A stretch of DNA of 64,000 bases from Methylococcus sp. EFPC2 (GTDB taxonomy: Bacteria > Pseudomonadota > Gammaproteobacteria > Methylococcales > Methylococcaceae): the NCBI RefSeq assembly GCF_016925495.1, contig NZ_CP070491.1, forward strand, positions 1,612,001 through 1,676,000, given 5' to 3'. The notes beneath the pieces are model-generated. The model was not told the DNA's origin, made no database searches, and saw nothing but the letters and a program-made list of their open reading frames with translations. Shown piece by piece: positions 25,707-34,699 of this stretch (positions within the stretch are counted from its first letter, which is position 1; each line of letters opens with the position of its first letter). The position numbers and the translations under genes are program-made.

Positions 25707-28292
25707 TCACGCACTGGGTAGCCTTGCTGCCTTAGCTCTCCGGGCCTTTCCGGGCGTTCCGTACCATCGGTAAAAGCCCTTCTTGGCGATCTCCACCATT
25801 GCCAGATAGATCACCACCATCGCCGCCAGGATGGCATAAAACTCTTTGGGGGGCGGAACGAAGCCGAAATAGTTCCCCAAAGGCGTCAACGGCAACGTGG
25901 CGGCGATGGCAACCACCGCGAGAGAAGTCGCCACCAGGATCGGATGGGCGCGGCTTTTGAAGGGATTACCGCGGGTGCGGATGATGAAGATCACCAGCAC
26001 TTGGGTGCACAGGGACTCGACGAACCAGCCGGTTTGGAACAGCGTTTCGTTGGCCTTCAGCACGGTTAGCAGGACGTAGAAGGTCAGAAAGTCGAAGGCC
26101 GAACTGATGGGCCCGATCACCAGCATGAAGTTGCGGATAAAGTTCATGTCCAGGACCCGTGGCTTGCGGAGCTCCTCCGCGTCCACCTTGTCCAGGGGAA
26201 TGGGTATTTCGGAAAGGTCGTAGAGGATGTTGTTGAGCAGGATCTGGGTCGGCAGCATCGGCAAGAAGGGCAGGAACAACGCCGCGCCGGCCATGCTGAA
26301 CATGTTGCCGAAGTTGGAACTGGTGCCCATCATGATGTATTTCAGGATATTGCCGAAGGTGCGCCGGCCTTCCAGCACGCCGTCATGCAGCACGTGCAGG
26401 TCCTGATCCAGCAGGATCATGTCGGCCGCTTCCTTGGCGACGTCGACGGCCGTGTCCACCGACAGCCCCACATCCGCCGAGTGCAGCGACGGCGCATCGT
26501 TGATGCCGTCGCCGAGATAGCCGACCACATGGCCGCGGGCCTTGAGTGCCAGGATCACCCGGTCTTTCTGTGCCGGGTTGACCCGGCAAAACAGATTGGC
26601 TTTACCCACCCTGATCCGCAAGGCGTGATCATCCATCTGCTCGATTTCCTTGCCGGTCAGGACTCCCGTCACCGGGATGTTCAACTGGGCGCAGACATGC
26701 TGGGTCACCAGCTCGCTGTCGCCGGTCACGATCTTCACCGTTACGCCGCTCTCCTCGAGCGCGGAGAGTGCCGCGCCGGCGCTTGCCTTGGGAGGATCGA
26801 GGAAGCCGGCAAAACCCGCGAGCACCAATTCCGTTTCGTCGCTGACGACGGCGTGGGGATGGTCCATCGGAACCTGGCGCCAGGCGATGCCCAATACGCG
26901 GAACCCTTCTTTTTCGAGGGCAGCGTGCTGCGCCCGTATTCGCTCTAGGGCTGCCTCGTCTACCGGGCGCTGAATTTCCGCGCCCAGTTCTTCGTAATGC
27001 GTGCAAAAACCCACGACTTCGTCGGGCGCCCCCTTGACCACCAGCCACCGGGTCTCGCCGTTATCCACGAGCACGGATACCCGCCGCCGCTCGAAATCGA
27101 ACGGGACTTCGTCGATCTTTTTCCAGGCGCTGACGTCGATGTTTTCGTGGTTCAGGATCGCTTCGTCGAGTGGGCTCTTCAGGCCGGATTCGAAGTAGCT
27201 GTTCAGATAGGCGAGTTCCAGCACCCGTGCGCTGGGGTTTCCCTGCGTGTCCACATGCTGCTCCAGCCTGATCTTCGCCTCGGTCAGCGTGCCGGTCTTG
27301 TCGGTGCACAAGACGTCCATCGACCCCAGATTCTGGATGGCGGCCAGGCGTTTGACGATCACCCGTTTCTCCGCCATGTGCAGCGCGCCCCGCGACAAGG
27401 TGACCGACACGACCATAGGCAGCAGTTCCGGCGTCAACCCCACCGCCAACGCAACGGCAAACATGAAGGACTCCAGCCAGGGCTTGTGCATGAAGGCATT
27501 CACCAGCAGTACAAACAGCACCAGCAGCACGGTGAGGCGCATGATGAGCAGGCCGAAGCGGTGGGTGCCGATCTCGAAGGCCGTCGGCGGCGGCCGGCGG
27601 ATCAGGCTGTCGGCGATGGCCCCGATCGCGGTGCGGGTACCCGTTTTGATCACCCGCACCCTGGCGCTGCCGCTGATGACGGTGGTCCCCATGAACACCG
27701 CGTTGGCGGCGTCCTGCAGTTCGGTTGCCTCTTTGCTCGGCGGTCCCGGTCGCTTCTCGACCGGATAGGACTCACCGGTCAACAAGGCCTGTTTGACGAA
27801 CAGATCGCGCGCCTCCAGCACCAAACCGTCCGCCGGGACCATATCGCCCGCGGAGAGTACGACGAGGTCGCCGGGCACCACCTCGGTCACCGGCACCTCA
27901 AGGGGATTACCGTCGCGCATAACCGTGGCCCGTACCGAAACCGACTGGCGCAGGCTGGCCGCCGCCTTGCCGGCGCGGTGCTCCTGGACGAAATCGAGGG
28001 TGACGCTCAGCAGTACGATGACGCTGATGATGACGAAGTCGGCGACTTCGCCGGTGAATGCGGAAATCGCACTGGCCGCGAGCAGCAGCAGAACCAGGGG
28101 ATTCTTGAAGCGGGAGAGGAATTGCAGCCACAAGGGCCGTTCCTTGCGATCGCGGAACAGGTTAGGGCCGAATTGGGCCAGTCGCGACGCCGCTTCGGCA
28201 CGGGATAAGCCGCCTCCATCGTGCGCGGCCGTTTCCCGCGGTTCGACCGGTGGATGCAGCCACCAAGCTTGGTCATTCGGAACGTGCGACAT
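25707..28292 (-). CDS. mgtA: Magnesium-translocating P-type ATPase
   Basis: An 861-residue P-type ATPase of the MgtA/MgtB (P3B) type, expected to import Mg2+ across the inner membrane. The N-terminal cation-ATPase region (GLSRAEAASRLAQFGPNLF) is followed by the actuator motif LTGESYPV, the phosphorylation site CTDKTGTLTEAKI and the hinge GDGINDAPSLHSADVGLS. About ten membrane helices are spread before and after the catalytic loops. The length matches the family (850-900). Regulation by a Mg2+-sensing leader is known for enterobacterial mgtA; I see no recognisable leader in the 76 bases upstream. MgtA versus MgtB cannot be separated by eye. Confidence 0.92.
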   Translation of the reverse strand: MSHVPNDQAWWLHPPVEPRETAAHDGGGLSRAEAASRLAQFGPNLFRDRKERPLWLQFLSRFKNPLVLLLLAASAISAFTGEVADFVIISVIVLLSVTLDFVQEHRAGKAAASLRQSVSVRATVMRDGNPLEVPVTEVVPGDLVVLSAGDMVPADGLVLEARDLFVKQALLTGESYPVEKRPGPPSKEATELQDAANAVFMGTTVISGSARVRVIKTGTRTAIGAIADSLIRRPPPTAFEIGTHRFGLLIMRLTVLLVLFVLLVNAFMHKPWLESFMFAVALAVGLTPELLPMVVSVTLSRGALHMAEKRVIVKRLAAIQNLGSMDVLCTDKTGTLTEAKIRLEQHVDTQGNPSARVLELAYLNSYFESGLKSPLDEAILNHENIDVSAWKKIDEVPFDFERRRVSVLVDNGETRWLVVKGAPDEVVGFCTHYEELGAEIQRPVDEAALERIRAQHAALEKEGFRVLGIAWRQVPMDHPHAVVSDETELVLAGFAGFLDPPKASAGAALSALEESGVTVKIVTGDSELVTQHVCAQLNIPVTGVLTGKEIEQMDDHALRIRVGKANLFCRVNPAQKDRVILALKARGHVVGYLGDGINDAPSLHSADVGLSVDTAVDVAKEAADMILLDQDLHVLHDGVLEGRRTFGNILKYIMMGTSSNFGNMFSMAGAALFLPFLPMLPTQILLNNILYDLSEIPIPLDKVDAEELRKPRVLDMNFIRNFMLVIGPISSAFDFLTFYVLLTVLKANETLFQTGWFVESLCTQVLVIFIIRTRGNPFKSRAHPILVATSLAVVAIAATLPLTPLGNYFGFVPPPKEFYAILAAMVVIYLAMVEIAKKGFYRWYGTPGKARRAKAARLPSA

Positions 28293-28368
28293 GGTATGCC
28301 TCGGTGGGATTTAGGAGCCCACAGCCATCTTACACAGACGGCCGCGAGGACACTGCCCGTCGTCTACT

Positions 28369-29535
28369 TCAGACCTCCCGAGGCTTTTCCAGCACCACCC
28401 GGAACGCTTCCATGCCGCGGCTGAAAAAGGCATAGGCCGAACCCCAGAGATAGAGCCGGAAACGACGGTAGAGCGCATCGCCCCAACGACGGATGATCTC
28501 ATCCCGGGCGGCCTCCAGATTCTCGGCCCAGGCCTTGCAGGTAAGGTAATAACTGTGGCGATCATTATGAACCGCCAGCACGTCCATCTGAGTCTTGGCG
28601 GCCGCAGTCAGGAAGTCGTGCAGGCAGAAATAGGCATGGTCGGCCGGAAATACGTAGCGGGCGATAAAGCTGGGTTTGACGTGCTTTTCGCGAAAAGCGC
28701 TGGCATCGAGATAGACGTGTCCGCCCGGTTTCAGCAAGCGCTGGAACTGCCGTAATACGGCCGGATAATCGGGCAGATGTTCCATCACGCCCAGAATGAC
28801 CATGGCATCATAGGGTTCCTCGGACGCGTACGCCAGGAAGTCCTGGTTAAGCACCCGGCAAGGCAGTCCGGCGCGTGGAATCAATTCTGAGAGGAACGCC
28901 TCGGACTGGCGGGATATCGTCAGGGAGGTAACCTGAATGCCGCGTTGCCCGGCGTATTCGGTGAAACTGCCCCAGCCGCCGCCAACATCCAGCACGCGAT
29001 CTCCCGGTTTCAAGCAACAGGCGTCGATGGCGAAATCCAGCTTGCGGCGCTGGGCTGTTTCCAGCGCTTCGTCATCGCGTTCGAACACGGCCTGGGAATA
29101 ACAGCGGGTCGGGTCCAGGAACTGGAGATAAAACTCGCTGGGGAAGTCGTAGTGGGCCGCGATGGCTTGCCGGTCTACCGGTATTCTCCCGATGAACCAG
29201 GGTGCAATCCGCCGCCACAGATATTGCAATGGATGGCTGTCATTCAAGGCTCGCCGGAGGCTGACGAACCTCATCATATCGCCCGCGACGTCCAGGCTTC
29301 CCGCCATATACGCCTCGCAAATGCCCAACTCGTCGAATCGGCCGAGGGCGGCCAAACCGTTGCGATCGTTGACTAAGACCTGGACCGCGGGCTCCCCTTC
29401 CCCGAAGCGAAAACTGCGCCCTCCCCATAGCCGAATCTCAAAAGGGGTTTTGACCCGATCGGCTAAGCGCTGCTGGATCCGCTTAAACAGTCCGTCATAG
29501 CTCGTCGCCAGTGGAGCTTTAGCATTTTGTTCCAT
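28369..29535 (-). CDS. Cyclopropane-fatty-acyl-phospholipid synthase-like methyltransferase
   Basis: A 388-residue SAM-dependent methyltransferase of the CFA-synthase family. It has the N-terminal non-catalytic domain (about 1-110, RLWGGRSFRFGEGEPAVQVL), the family block AHYDFPSEFYLQFLDPTRCYS and SAM motif I RVLDVGGGWGSF. The lipid-acting enzymes carry a G-M-F-E-H motif, here VMEHLPDYPAVLRQF. The substrate may be unsaturated phospholipid acyl chains, but CFA-like paralogues with other substrates are common. It lies next to the Mg2+ ATPase in the same direction, 76 bases apart, with a likely separate promoter. Confidence 0.85.
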   Translation of the reverse strand: MEQNAKAPLATSYDGLFKRIQQRLADRVKTPFEIRLWGGRSFRFGEGEPAVQVLVNDRNGLAALGRFDELGICEAYMAGSLDVAGDMMRFVSLRRALNDSHPLQYLWRRIAPWFIGRIPVDRQAIAAHYDFPSEFYLQFLDPTRCYSQAVFERDDEALETAQRRKLDFAIDACCLKPGDRVLDVGGGWGSFTEYAGQRGIQVTSLTISRQSEAFLSELIPRAGLPCRVLNQDFLAYASEEPYDAMVILGVMEHLPDYPAVLRQFQRLLKPGGHVYLDASAFREKHVKPSFIARYVFPADHAYFCLHDFLTAAAKTQMDVLAVHNDRHSYYLTCKAWAENLEAARDEIIRRWGDALYRRFRLYLWGSAYAFFSRGMEAFRVVLEKPREV

Positions 29536-29763
29536 CGATTTTCCCCTCCGAAGAAGCGAAACGGCCAGAATGGATACTCAATATCTTGCCATGGTTGCAT
29601 GGGGACGAAAAACCTCGCCTCGTTGTCTTCCGTGCGGTTATTTTGACTCGACTACCTGTTTCTAATAGGCGACCCGCCCCGCGACCAGCCAGAAAACCAT
29701 GAATTACATGCCATTGGGCGCGGTGCTCAATTCTTTGTCAATCCATAGGAATCGGGGATCAAC

Positions 29764-31494
29764 ATGCAACTATTACTGATAGACCGGCTGACCTGGGTTC
29801 GGTTTGTTGGGGTGCTGAAAGCCTTGTCCGCTTCGGAGGTCGGTGGAAGGGCGATTGCGTTGTTTGCACTCCTCATCCTGATGTTATTCGTCATCAGCGG
29901 CTTGAATGTTGTGAATAGCTATGTCGGCCGCGACTTCATGACGGCGATCGCCAACCGCAATATGGCCGGGTTCATCTGGCAAGCAAAAATCTACATTGGC
30001 GTATTCGCAGCATCCACGGCGGTAGCGGTCTTGTCCCGCTTTACCGAAGAGAGTCTCGGGCTGCTTTGGCGTGAGTGGCACACCCGGCAGCTTGTCACTC
30101 GCTATCTGGCCGATCGAACCTACTACCGGATGAAGGAAACGGGACAGGTCGAGAACCTAGACGAGCGCATCGCCGATGATGTTCGCGCACTGACGGTCAC
30201 CACGCTCTCGTTCGTTCTCATGCTCCTCAATGGCATCATTACGGTGGTCGCGTTTTCGGGCGTCATGTGGTCGATCAGCCCCTTGCTATTCGGCGTGGCC
30301 ATTGTCTATGCGATATGCGGAACCTTGATGTCCATCGTGCTGGGGCGCCGACTGGTCGGGTTGGATTCCCGTCAGATGGACAAGGAGGCCAATCTTCGAG
30401 CCACACTGATACACGTTCGAGAAAACGCCGAGTCCATCGCGCTATCGCACCGGGAAGAGCGGTTGCAGTTCCTCTTATTACGCCGCATTCGTGAGTTGGC
30501 GGACAATTTTCGGCGGATCATCGCCGTAAACCGAAATCTGGGGTTCTTCACGACCGGCTACAACTATCTGATCCTGATCATACCCGCGTTGGTCGTGGCT
30601 CCACTGTTCATAGACGGTGAAATCGAATTCGGTGTCATCGCCCAGTCAGCCATGGCTTTCGCGCAGTTGGTTGGTGCGTTCTCCCTGATCGTTTCCCAAT
30701 TTCAGTCCATTTCCTCATTCACTGCCGTAGTATCCCGGCTCGGTTCCCTCTGGGAGGGCATCGAAGACGCACGCTCAAGCGAAGTCTTGGGATTGGAAGT
30801 GGTCAAGGAAGACGAGTGTATGGCTTACGAGCATGTGACACTGAAGTCGGCAGAAAACGACACCCTCCTCATCAATGATTTGTCCGTCTCAATTCCTTGC
30901 GGGACCCGGCTGTTGGTCGTTGGCCCTAGTGAGGCCGCCAAGGTGGCCCTCTTCAGGGCTACCGCCGGTATCTGGGAAACCGGAGGAGGACGCATCCTGC
31001 GCCCCAGCCTTGAAAAAATATTCTTTCTACCCGAGCGGCCTTATCTGCCTCCGGGCACCTTAAGGCATGTACTTCTGCGTAGCGACAGGGAGGGGGCGAC
31101 TGCGGACGACCAAATCATCGCCACGTTGCGCGTTCTGAACGTCGAGTCGGTCTTGACACGTATTGGGGGACTGGACGTCGAGCAGGATGATTGGGCGAGT
31201 ATCCTCTCACTCGGCGAACAGCAATTGCTCGCTTTCACCTGCCTGCTCCTTGCCGCTCCCCGATTTGCCTTCTTGGACCGACCAAGCACGGCCCTGACTC
31301 CTGAACAAGTCGATCATATTCTGAAAGTGCTCTCCAATCAGTCGATTACTTATATCGTGGTTGGCGAAGACGGCGAGATCATTCGTAACTATGATGCCGT
31401 TCTCGAACTCGCGATTAATGGCGGATGGAGTTGGAATCCGGTCCATGAAGGCCAGGTAATTGGCGCAGGAGGCAATTCCAGCAAGGAGGAGTGA
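29764..31494 (+). CDS. ABC transporter permease-ATPase (SbmA/ABCD-like) with degenerate ATP site
   Basis: A 576-residue half transporter. Residues about 1-330 are an ABC_membrane_2-type permease: several long hydrophobic segments and the family signature WREWHTRQLVTRYLADRTYY. Residues about 350-560 are the nucleotide-binding domain, but its key sites are altered. Walker A reads GPSEAAKVAL at residue 387 onward instead of GxSGxGKS. The signature is LSLGEQQLLAF. Walker B reads FAFLDRPSTAL, so the catalytic Glu is Arg506. The H-loop is also not evident. In relatives these positions are strongly conserved, so ATP hydrolysis is doubtful. It stands alone. The substrate is unknown; relatives move peptides, cobalamin or lipids. 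Confidence 0.82.
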   Translation: MQLLLIDRLTWVRFVGVLKALSASEVGGRAIALFALLILMLFVISGLNVVNSYVGRDFMTAIANRNMAGFIWQAKIYIGVFAASTAVAVLSRFTEESLGLLWREWHTRQLVTRYLADRTYYRMKETGQVENLDERIADDVRALTVTTLSFVLMLLNGIITVVAFSGVMWSISPLLFGVAIVYAICGTLMSIVLGRRLVGLDSRQMDKEANLRATLIHVRENAESIALSHREERLQFLLLRRIRELADNFRRIIAVNRNLGFFTTGYNYLILIIPALVVAPLFIDGEIEFGVIAQSAMAFAQLVGAFSLIVSQFQSISSFTAVVSRLGSLWEGIEDARSSEVLGLEVVKEDECMAYEHVTLKSAENDTLLINDLSVSIPCGTRLLVVGPSEAAKVALFRATAGIWETGGGRILRPSLEKIFFLPERPYLPPGTLRHVLLRSDREGATADDQIIATLRVLNVESVLTRIGGLDVEQDDWASILSLGEQQLLAFTCLLLAAPRFAFLDRPSTALTPEQVDHILKVLSNQSITYIVVGEDGEIIRNYDAVLELAINGGWSWNPVHEGQVIGAGGNSSKEE

Positions 31495-31798
31495 ACCGCT
31501 CCGGTAATCATGGAGGCTGGTTGGTTTAAGTCAGGCTGGAACTGCGGGCTGACTGGCGAGTTGCCGATATTAGATGGTCTCGGCTAGCGCGTTTTGTCCT
31601 AGCTGTCGCCCTGGCCGCCCACCGAAGGTTCGATATCGGCCTCGGCCAGGCCTTCGCTGTAGCGGATGCTGACGTACATTGAGCCTCTCTGTCCGAATGA
31701 TGGGTCAGCGCGCCGTCTCGTTCGGGCCGTCGCGCATACAGTGCTTGTCCCGTGGCGTACCTCAGTCCCAGCGGCCCGGCCATTCTGGAAGCCAAGCC
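31495..31798. other. Spacer with a possible 26-aa minus-strand ORF at 31599-31679
   Basis: About 300 bases between convergent genes. One short minus-strand ORF (31599-31679) starts MYVSIRYSEGLAEADIEP behind a GAGAGG ribosome-like site. It is too short to support confidently and may be a gene tail. I see no other feature and no clear terminator. Confidence 0.25.
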
Positions 31799-32461
31799 CT
31801 ATGGATTGGCGGACCCTTGCAGGAGATCCACCACATCCAGCTTGATGGCCAGGCGCATCAGCTCGATGTCGCTGGAGACGCCGAGCTTGCGCTTGATGAT
31901 GTAATGGCAATTGCACACGGTCTTGGGACTGAGATTGAGGCATGCGGCGATGGCGTCCGTGGATCGCCCGTCGGTCAGCAGGCGCAGGATCTCGAACTCG
32001 CGTGCCGTGAGGCTCTCCAGGGCCTTGTGCTCGCAGCCGAGTTTTTCCAGGGCCAGCGCCTGGGCCATATCGGCGCTCAAGGCATGCCGGCCGACGTGGA
32101 CTTCGCGGATGGCGCGCAGCAACTCCTCCGGCGGACTGCTCTTGCTGACGTAGCCCAGGGCGCCGGCGCGGATGGCTTGCAGCGCGAACGTGGGGTTCTG
32201 GTGCATGCTGAAGACCAGTATCCGGGCGTCCGCACGGCGCAGCCGGACGCGGGCTATCAGTTCCAGGCCGCTGCTGCCGGCCATCGTGATATCGGTGACG
32301 ACCACATCCGGATTGCAGAGCGTGAATTGCCGATACGCTTCCGCACCGCTGTCCGCCTCGGCGATCACCCGCATGCCCGGCTGTTTGCCCAGCAGGGCCC
32401 GGTAGCCTTCGCGGACGATAGCATGGTCGTCGACGAACAGAATATCGATGGTCGCCGCCAT
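31799..32461 (-). CDS. NarL/LuxR-type response regulator
   Basis: A two-component response regulator. The receiver domain (about 1-120) has DDH near the N-terminus, the phospho-acceptor Asp in VVVTDITMAGSSG and the conserved Lys in YVSKSSPPEELL. The C-terminal LuxR HTH (about 150-210) reads LTAREFEILRLLTDGRSTDA then CLNLSPKTVCNCHYIIKRK. The ATG at 32461 follows the kinase stop by six bases; a GTG at 32470 would overlap it. It is co-transcribed behind the histidine kinase and is its obvious partner. Targets are unknown. Confidence 0.9.
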   Translation of the reverse strand: MAATIDILFVDDHAIVREGYRALLGKQPGMRVIAEADSGAEAYRQFTLCNPDVVVTDITMAGSSGLELIARVRLRRADARILVFSMHQNPTFALQAIRAGALGYVSKSSPPEELLRAIREVHVGRHALSADMAQALALEKLGCEHKALESLTAREFEILRLLTDGRSTDAIAACLNLSPKTVCNCHYIIKRKLGVSSDIELMRLAIKLDVVDLLQGSANP

Positions 32462-32466
32462 GCCGT

Positions 32467-33822
32467 TCACGGGTTCACTCCGGCGACGGGTTCCAGCGGC
32501 AAGCAGGCCTCGACGATCAGTCCGTGGGGTGAGGCGATGGCCAGCTTCATTGTGCCGTGCAGCGCCGCGATGCGCTCGCGCATGCCGAGCAGGCCGATGC
32601 CGTAAGATGCCGGAATCTCCGTCGCGCTGCCGTCGTCCGTCACCCTCAGGCTAGCCTCTGTGGCGGAAACGCTCAACTCAACCCGCACGTGGGTGGCCTC
32701 TGCGTGCTTGGCGACATTGGTCAGGCACTCCTGTATCACCCGGAACAAGGCGATGGCCAAGGGCTCCGGCAGGGCGGTGCAATCGCCCGTGAGGCTGAGC
32801 CGGTAGTCGGTCGTGCCCCGGCTGCGCTGCCGCCACCCGGCGATCAGGCTATCCAGGCTGGCCGCCAAGCCCAGTTCGTCCAGCTCCGCCGGCCGCAAGC
32901 GGCGGAGCAGGTTGCGGATGTTGTCCAGCATGTGCTGGGTGTAGGTCCGAATTTGCTGGGCTTCGCCGCTCAGCTCGGGACATTGCCGGTCCGCGCCCTG
33001 GGTCATCGACAGGGCCAGCGCGTTGATGGCGGTCAGGCATTGCCCGAACTCGTCGTGCAGTTCGCGGGCCAGGTAGCGGCGCTCTTCCTCCTGGAGTCCC
33101 ATCAGCTTGACGGCCAGTGCCTGCCGTTCCGACAGCAGACGCTGATGGCTGGCCGCCAATTGGTTGACAGCTTCGGCGATGTAGCGCCATTCGTTGAGGC
33201 TGAAGGCCGGCAAGCGGTAGTCCAGATTGCCCCGCCGCATCCGTTCGAGCCCGGCGACGATGATCCCGGCCGGTCGCAGGGCGCTGCTAATGCTCAGATA
33301 AACCAGCAGGCAAACCGCCAGGACCGTCGCCGCCGACAATTCCATCAGGCTGCGCAGCTTGCTCCACGCCTCCGCGAGCTCCCATTCGACGCTGGGTATC
33401 ACACTGAGCAAACCGTACTGGCGGCGGTGGTAGACGACCGGCCGCGCAACGCTGACGCCGGGTGTCAGGAATAAACGGTAGATCGTCTCGAAGCCCGAGG
33501 GGACCTTGCCGGTCTGCGGCGTCGCGAGGTTGCAGAGGCGACGCGGTTCGCTAGCGTCGGCCGGCGCGTAGGCGATGCAGGCTCCGCTACCGGTGGGATT
33601 GTTCTGCCAGGCCTCGAAATCGGGAAAGGCATCGGCTGTGCCGATCCCCGTACCCGCCTTGAGCAATTGCCTTTCCAGTTGCCGCACCAAAGTTTCCGCC
33701 GCATGCTCCGTGGCTAACCGGGCCTGCCGGTCGCTGCGGTAGAGCGAGAGGCCCGCGGCCGCCAACAGACAGGCCATGGCCGCGGCCGCGATACGGGTCA
33801 GCAGGTGCAGCTGGAGATTCAT
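32467..33822 (-). CDS. Membrane histidine kinase with LapD/MoxY-type sensor domain
   Basis: A 451-residue sensor kinase using the ATG at 33822. The N-terminal membrane helix (LLTRIAAAAMACLLAAAGLS) leads to a periplasmic domain of the LapD/MoxY N-terminal type, then a second helix (SAATVLAVCLLVYLSISSAL) and a HAMP-like linker. HisKA_3 follows, with the phospho-acceptor His in YLARELHDEFGQCLTAI. The HATPase domain ends with YGIGLLGMRERIAALHG. MoxY-type kinases were first described with methanol dehydrogenase genes of methylotrophs, but no mxa gene is nearby, so the signal here cannot be stated. The periplasmic domain carries Cys residues that might form a disulphide. Confidence 0.9.
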   Translation of the reverse strand: MNLQLHLLTRIAAAAMACLLAAAGLSLYRSDRQARLATEHAAETLVRQLERQLLKAGTGIGTADAFPDFEAWQNNPTGSGACIAYAPADASEPRRLCNLATPQTGKVPSGFETIYRLFLTPGVSVARPVVYHRRQYGLLSVIPSVEWELAEAWSKLRSLMELSAATVLAVCLLVYLSISSALRPAGIIVAGLERMRRGNLDYRLPAFSLNEWRYIAEAVNQLAASHQRLLSERQALAVKLMGLQEEERRYLARELHDEFGQCLTAINALALSMTQGADRQCPELSGEAQQIRTYTQHMLDNIRNLLRRLRPAELDELGLAASLDSLIAGWRQRSRGTTDYRLSLTGDCTALPEPLAIALFRVIQECLTNVAKHAEATHVRVELSVSATEASLRVTDDGSATEIPASYGIGLLGMRERIAALHGTMKLAIASPHGLIVEACLPLEPVAGVNP

Positions 33823-34068
33823 GGTCAGCTTACTCGGCCCCTTGCGAAAAACGAGGGAATCGTATCGGCATCGTGGCATTCGCAGTGGCGCATGCCTTAA
33901 TGGTGCCACAGAAGACGCGGGCAAATTGCCCGACTACGATGGGCAAATCTCGGCTTACGCCGCCCGGCGGGTCACCTAGGCTGTATCCGGCCGCTTAGCG
34001 CGGCCGGGACCGGCTCCGCGCATAAGGTAGCGGGCCGATAGCGCATAACCTGCCGACGAGGAAAATCC

Positions 34069-34503
34069 ATGACCGCTTTGCTATTCGACGACCGCAACAT
34101 CCAATGGCGTACCCTGGGCGATTACGAACACCTGCTTTATTCGATCCTCGACATCGATGTGGAAAACCGCATCGTCGACGTGATCTTCAAATTTGCCGCC
34201 CACGGGCAGATTGTCCTGCACCGGCACAAGGCCCTCAACAAAACCTTCGTGATCCAGGGCGAGCATCGCTTGTACCATGCCGACGGCACGCTCAAAGAGA
34301 TACGCCCGGTCGGCAGTTATAAGGTGAGCCCGCCCAGCGAGGAACCCCACCGTGAAGGCGGCGGCGACGTGGACGCGGTCGTCCTGTTCAGCATACGCGG
34401 CAGCGAGGGCGTCTTTTACGAGATCCTCGACGATCACCTCAATGTCACCGCAACCCTCGGCATGGACGACCTCATCGCCCTGCATCGCGAAGCAACGGGC
34501 TGA
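34069..34503 (+). CDS. Cupin-fold protein (144 aa)
   Basis: A single-domain cupin. The first motif reads AHGQIVLHRHKALNKTFVIQ and the following strand EHRLYHADGTLKEIRPVGSY. HxH and a later H in EEPHREGG could bind a metal. The pattern is like ChrR/DAD-type cupins that bind zinc or iron. It has its own promoter region divergent from the kinase operon, with GAGGAAAA before the ATG. No enzymatic activity can be assigned. It could be a dioxygenase-like or anti-sigma-type cupin. Confidence 0.7.
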   Translation: MTALLFDDRNIQWRTLGDYEHLLYSILDIDVENRIVDVIFKFAAHGQIVLHRHKALNKTFVIQGEHRLYHADGTLKEIRPVGSYKVSPPSEEPHREGGGDVDAVVLFSIRGSEGVFYEILDDHLNVTATLGMDDLIALHREATG

Positions 34504-34699
34504 GCGCTGGTTGGAATAAAGGGCGCCAAGGCAGTGAACAGTGAACGGGGGATCGCCTGGAATGTAGGCTACCGACTCCATCGAGCACATAAGGGTGTTA
34601 GCCCCAAGAGCGCTTACCCAAAGCGTCGGGGCATATCACCCAGGGCAGCGTTGCGCAGTAAACAAGCGTCGACGAAACGGCGCTAACGACCATCATGAG

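Noticed and set aside
25707-28292. Mg2+ riboswitch or leader peptide upstream of the Mg2+ ATPase
   Set aside because: The 76 bases between it and the CFA-like gene are too short and show no recognisable leader.
32467-33822. Assigning the kinase and regulator as MoxYX controlling methanol dehydrogenase
   Set aside because: Only the sensor-domain family points that way; no mxa, xox or moxX-type context is present.
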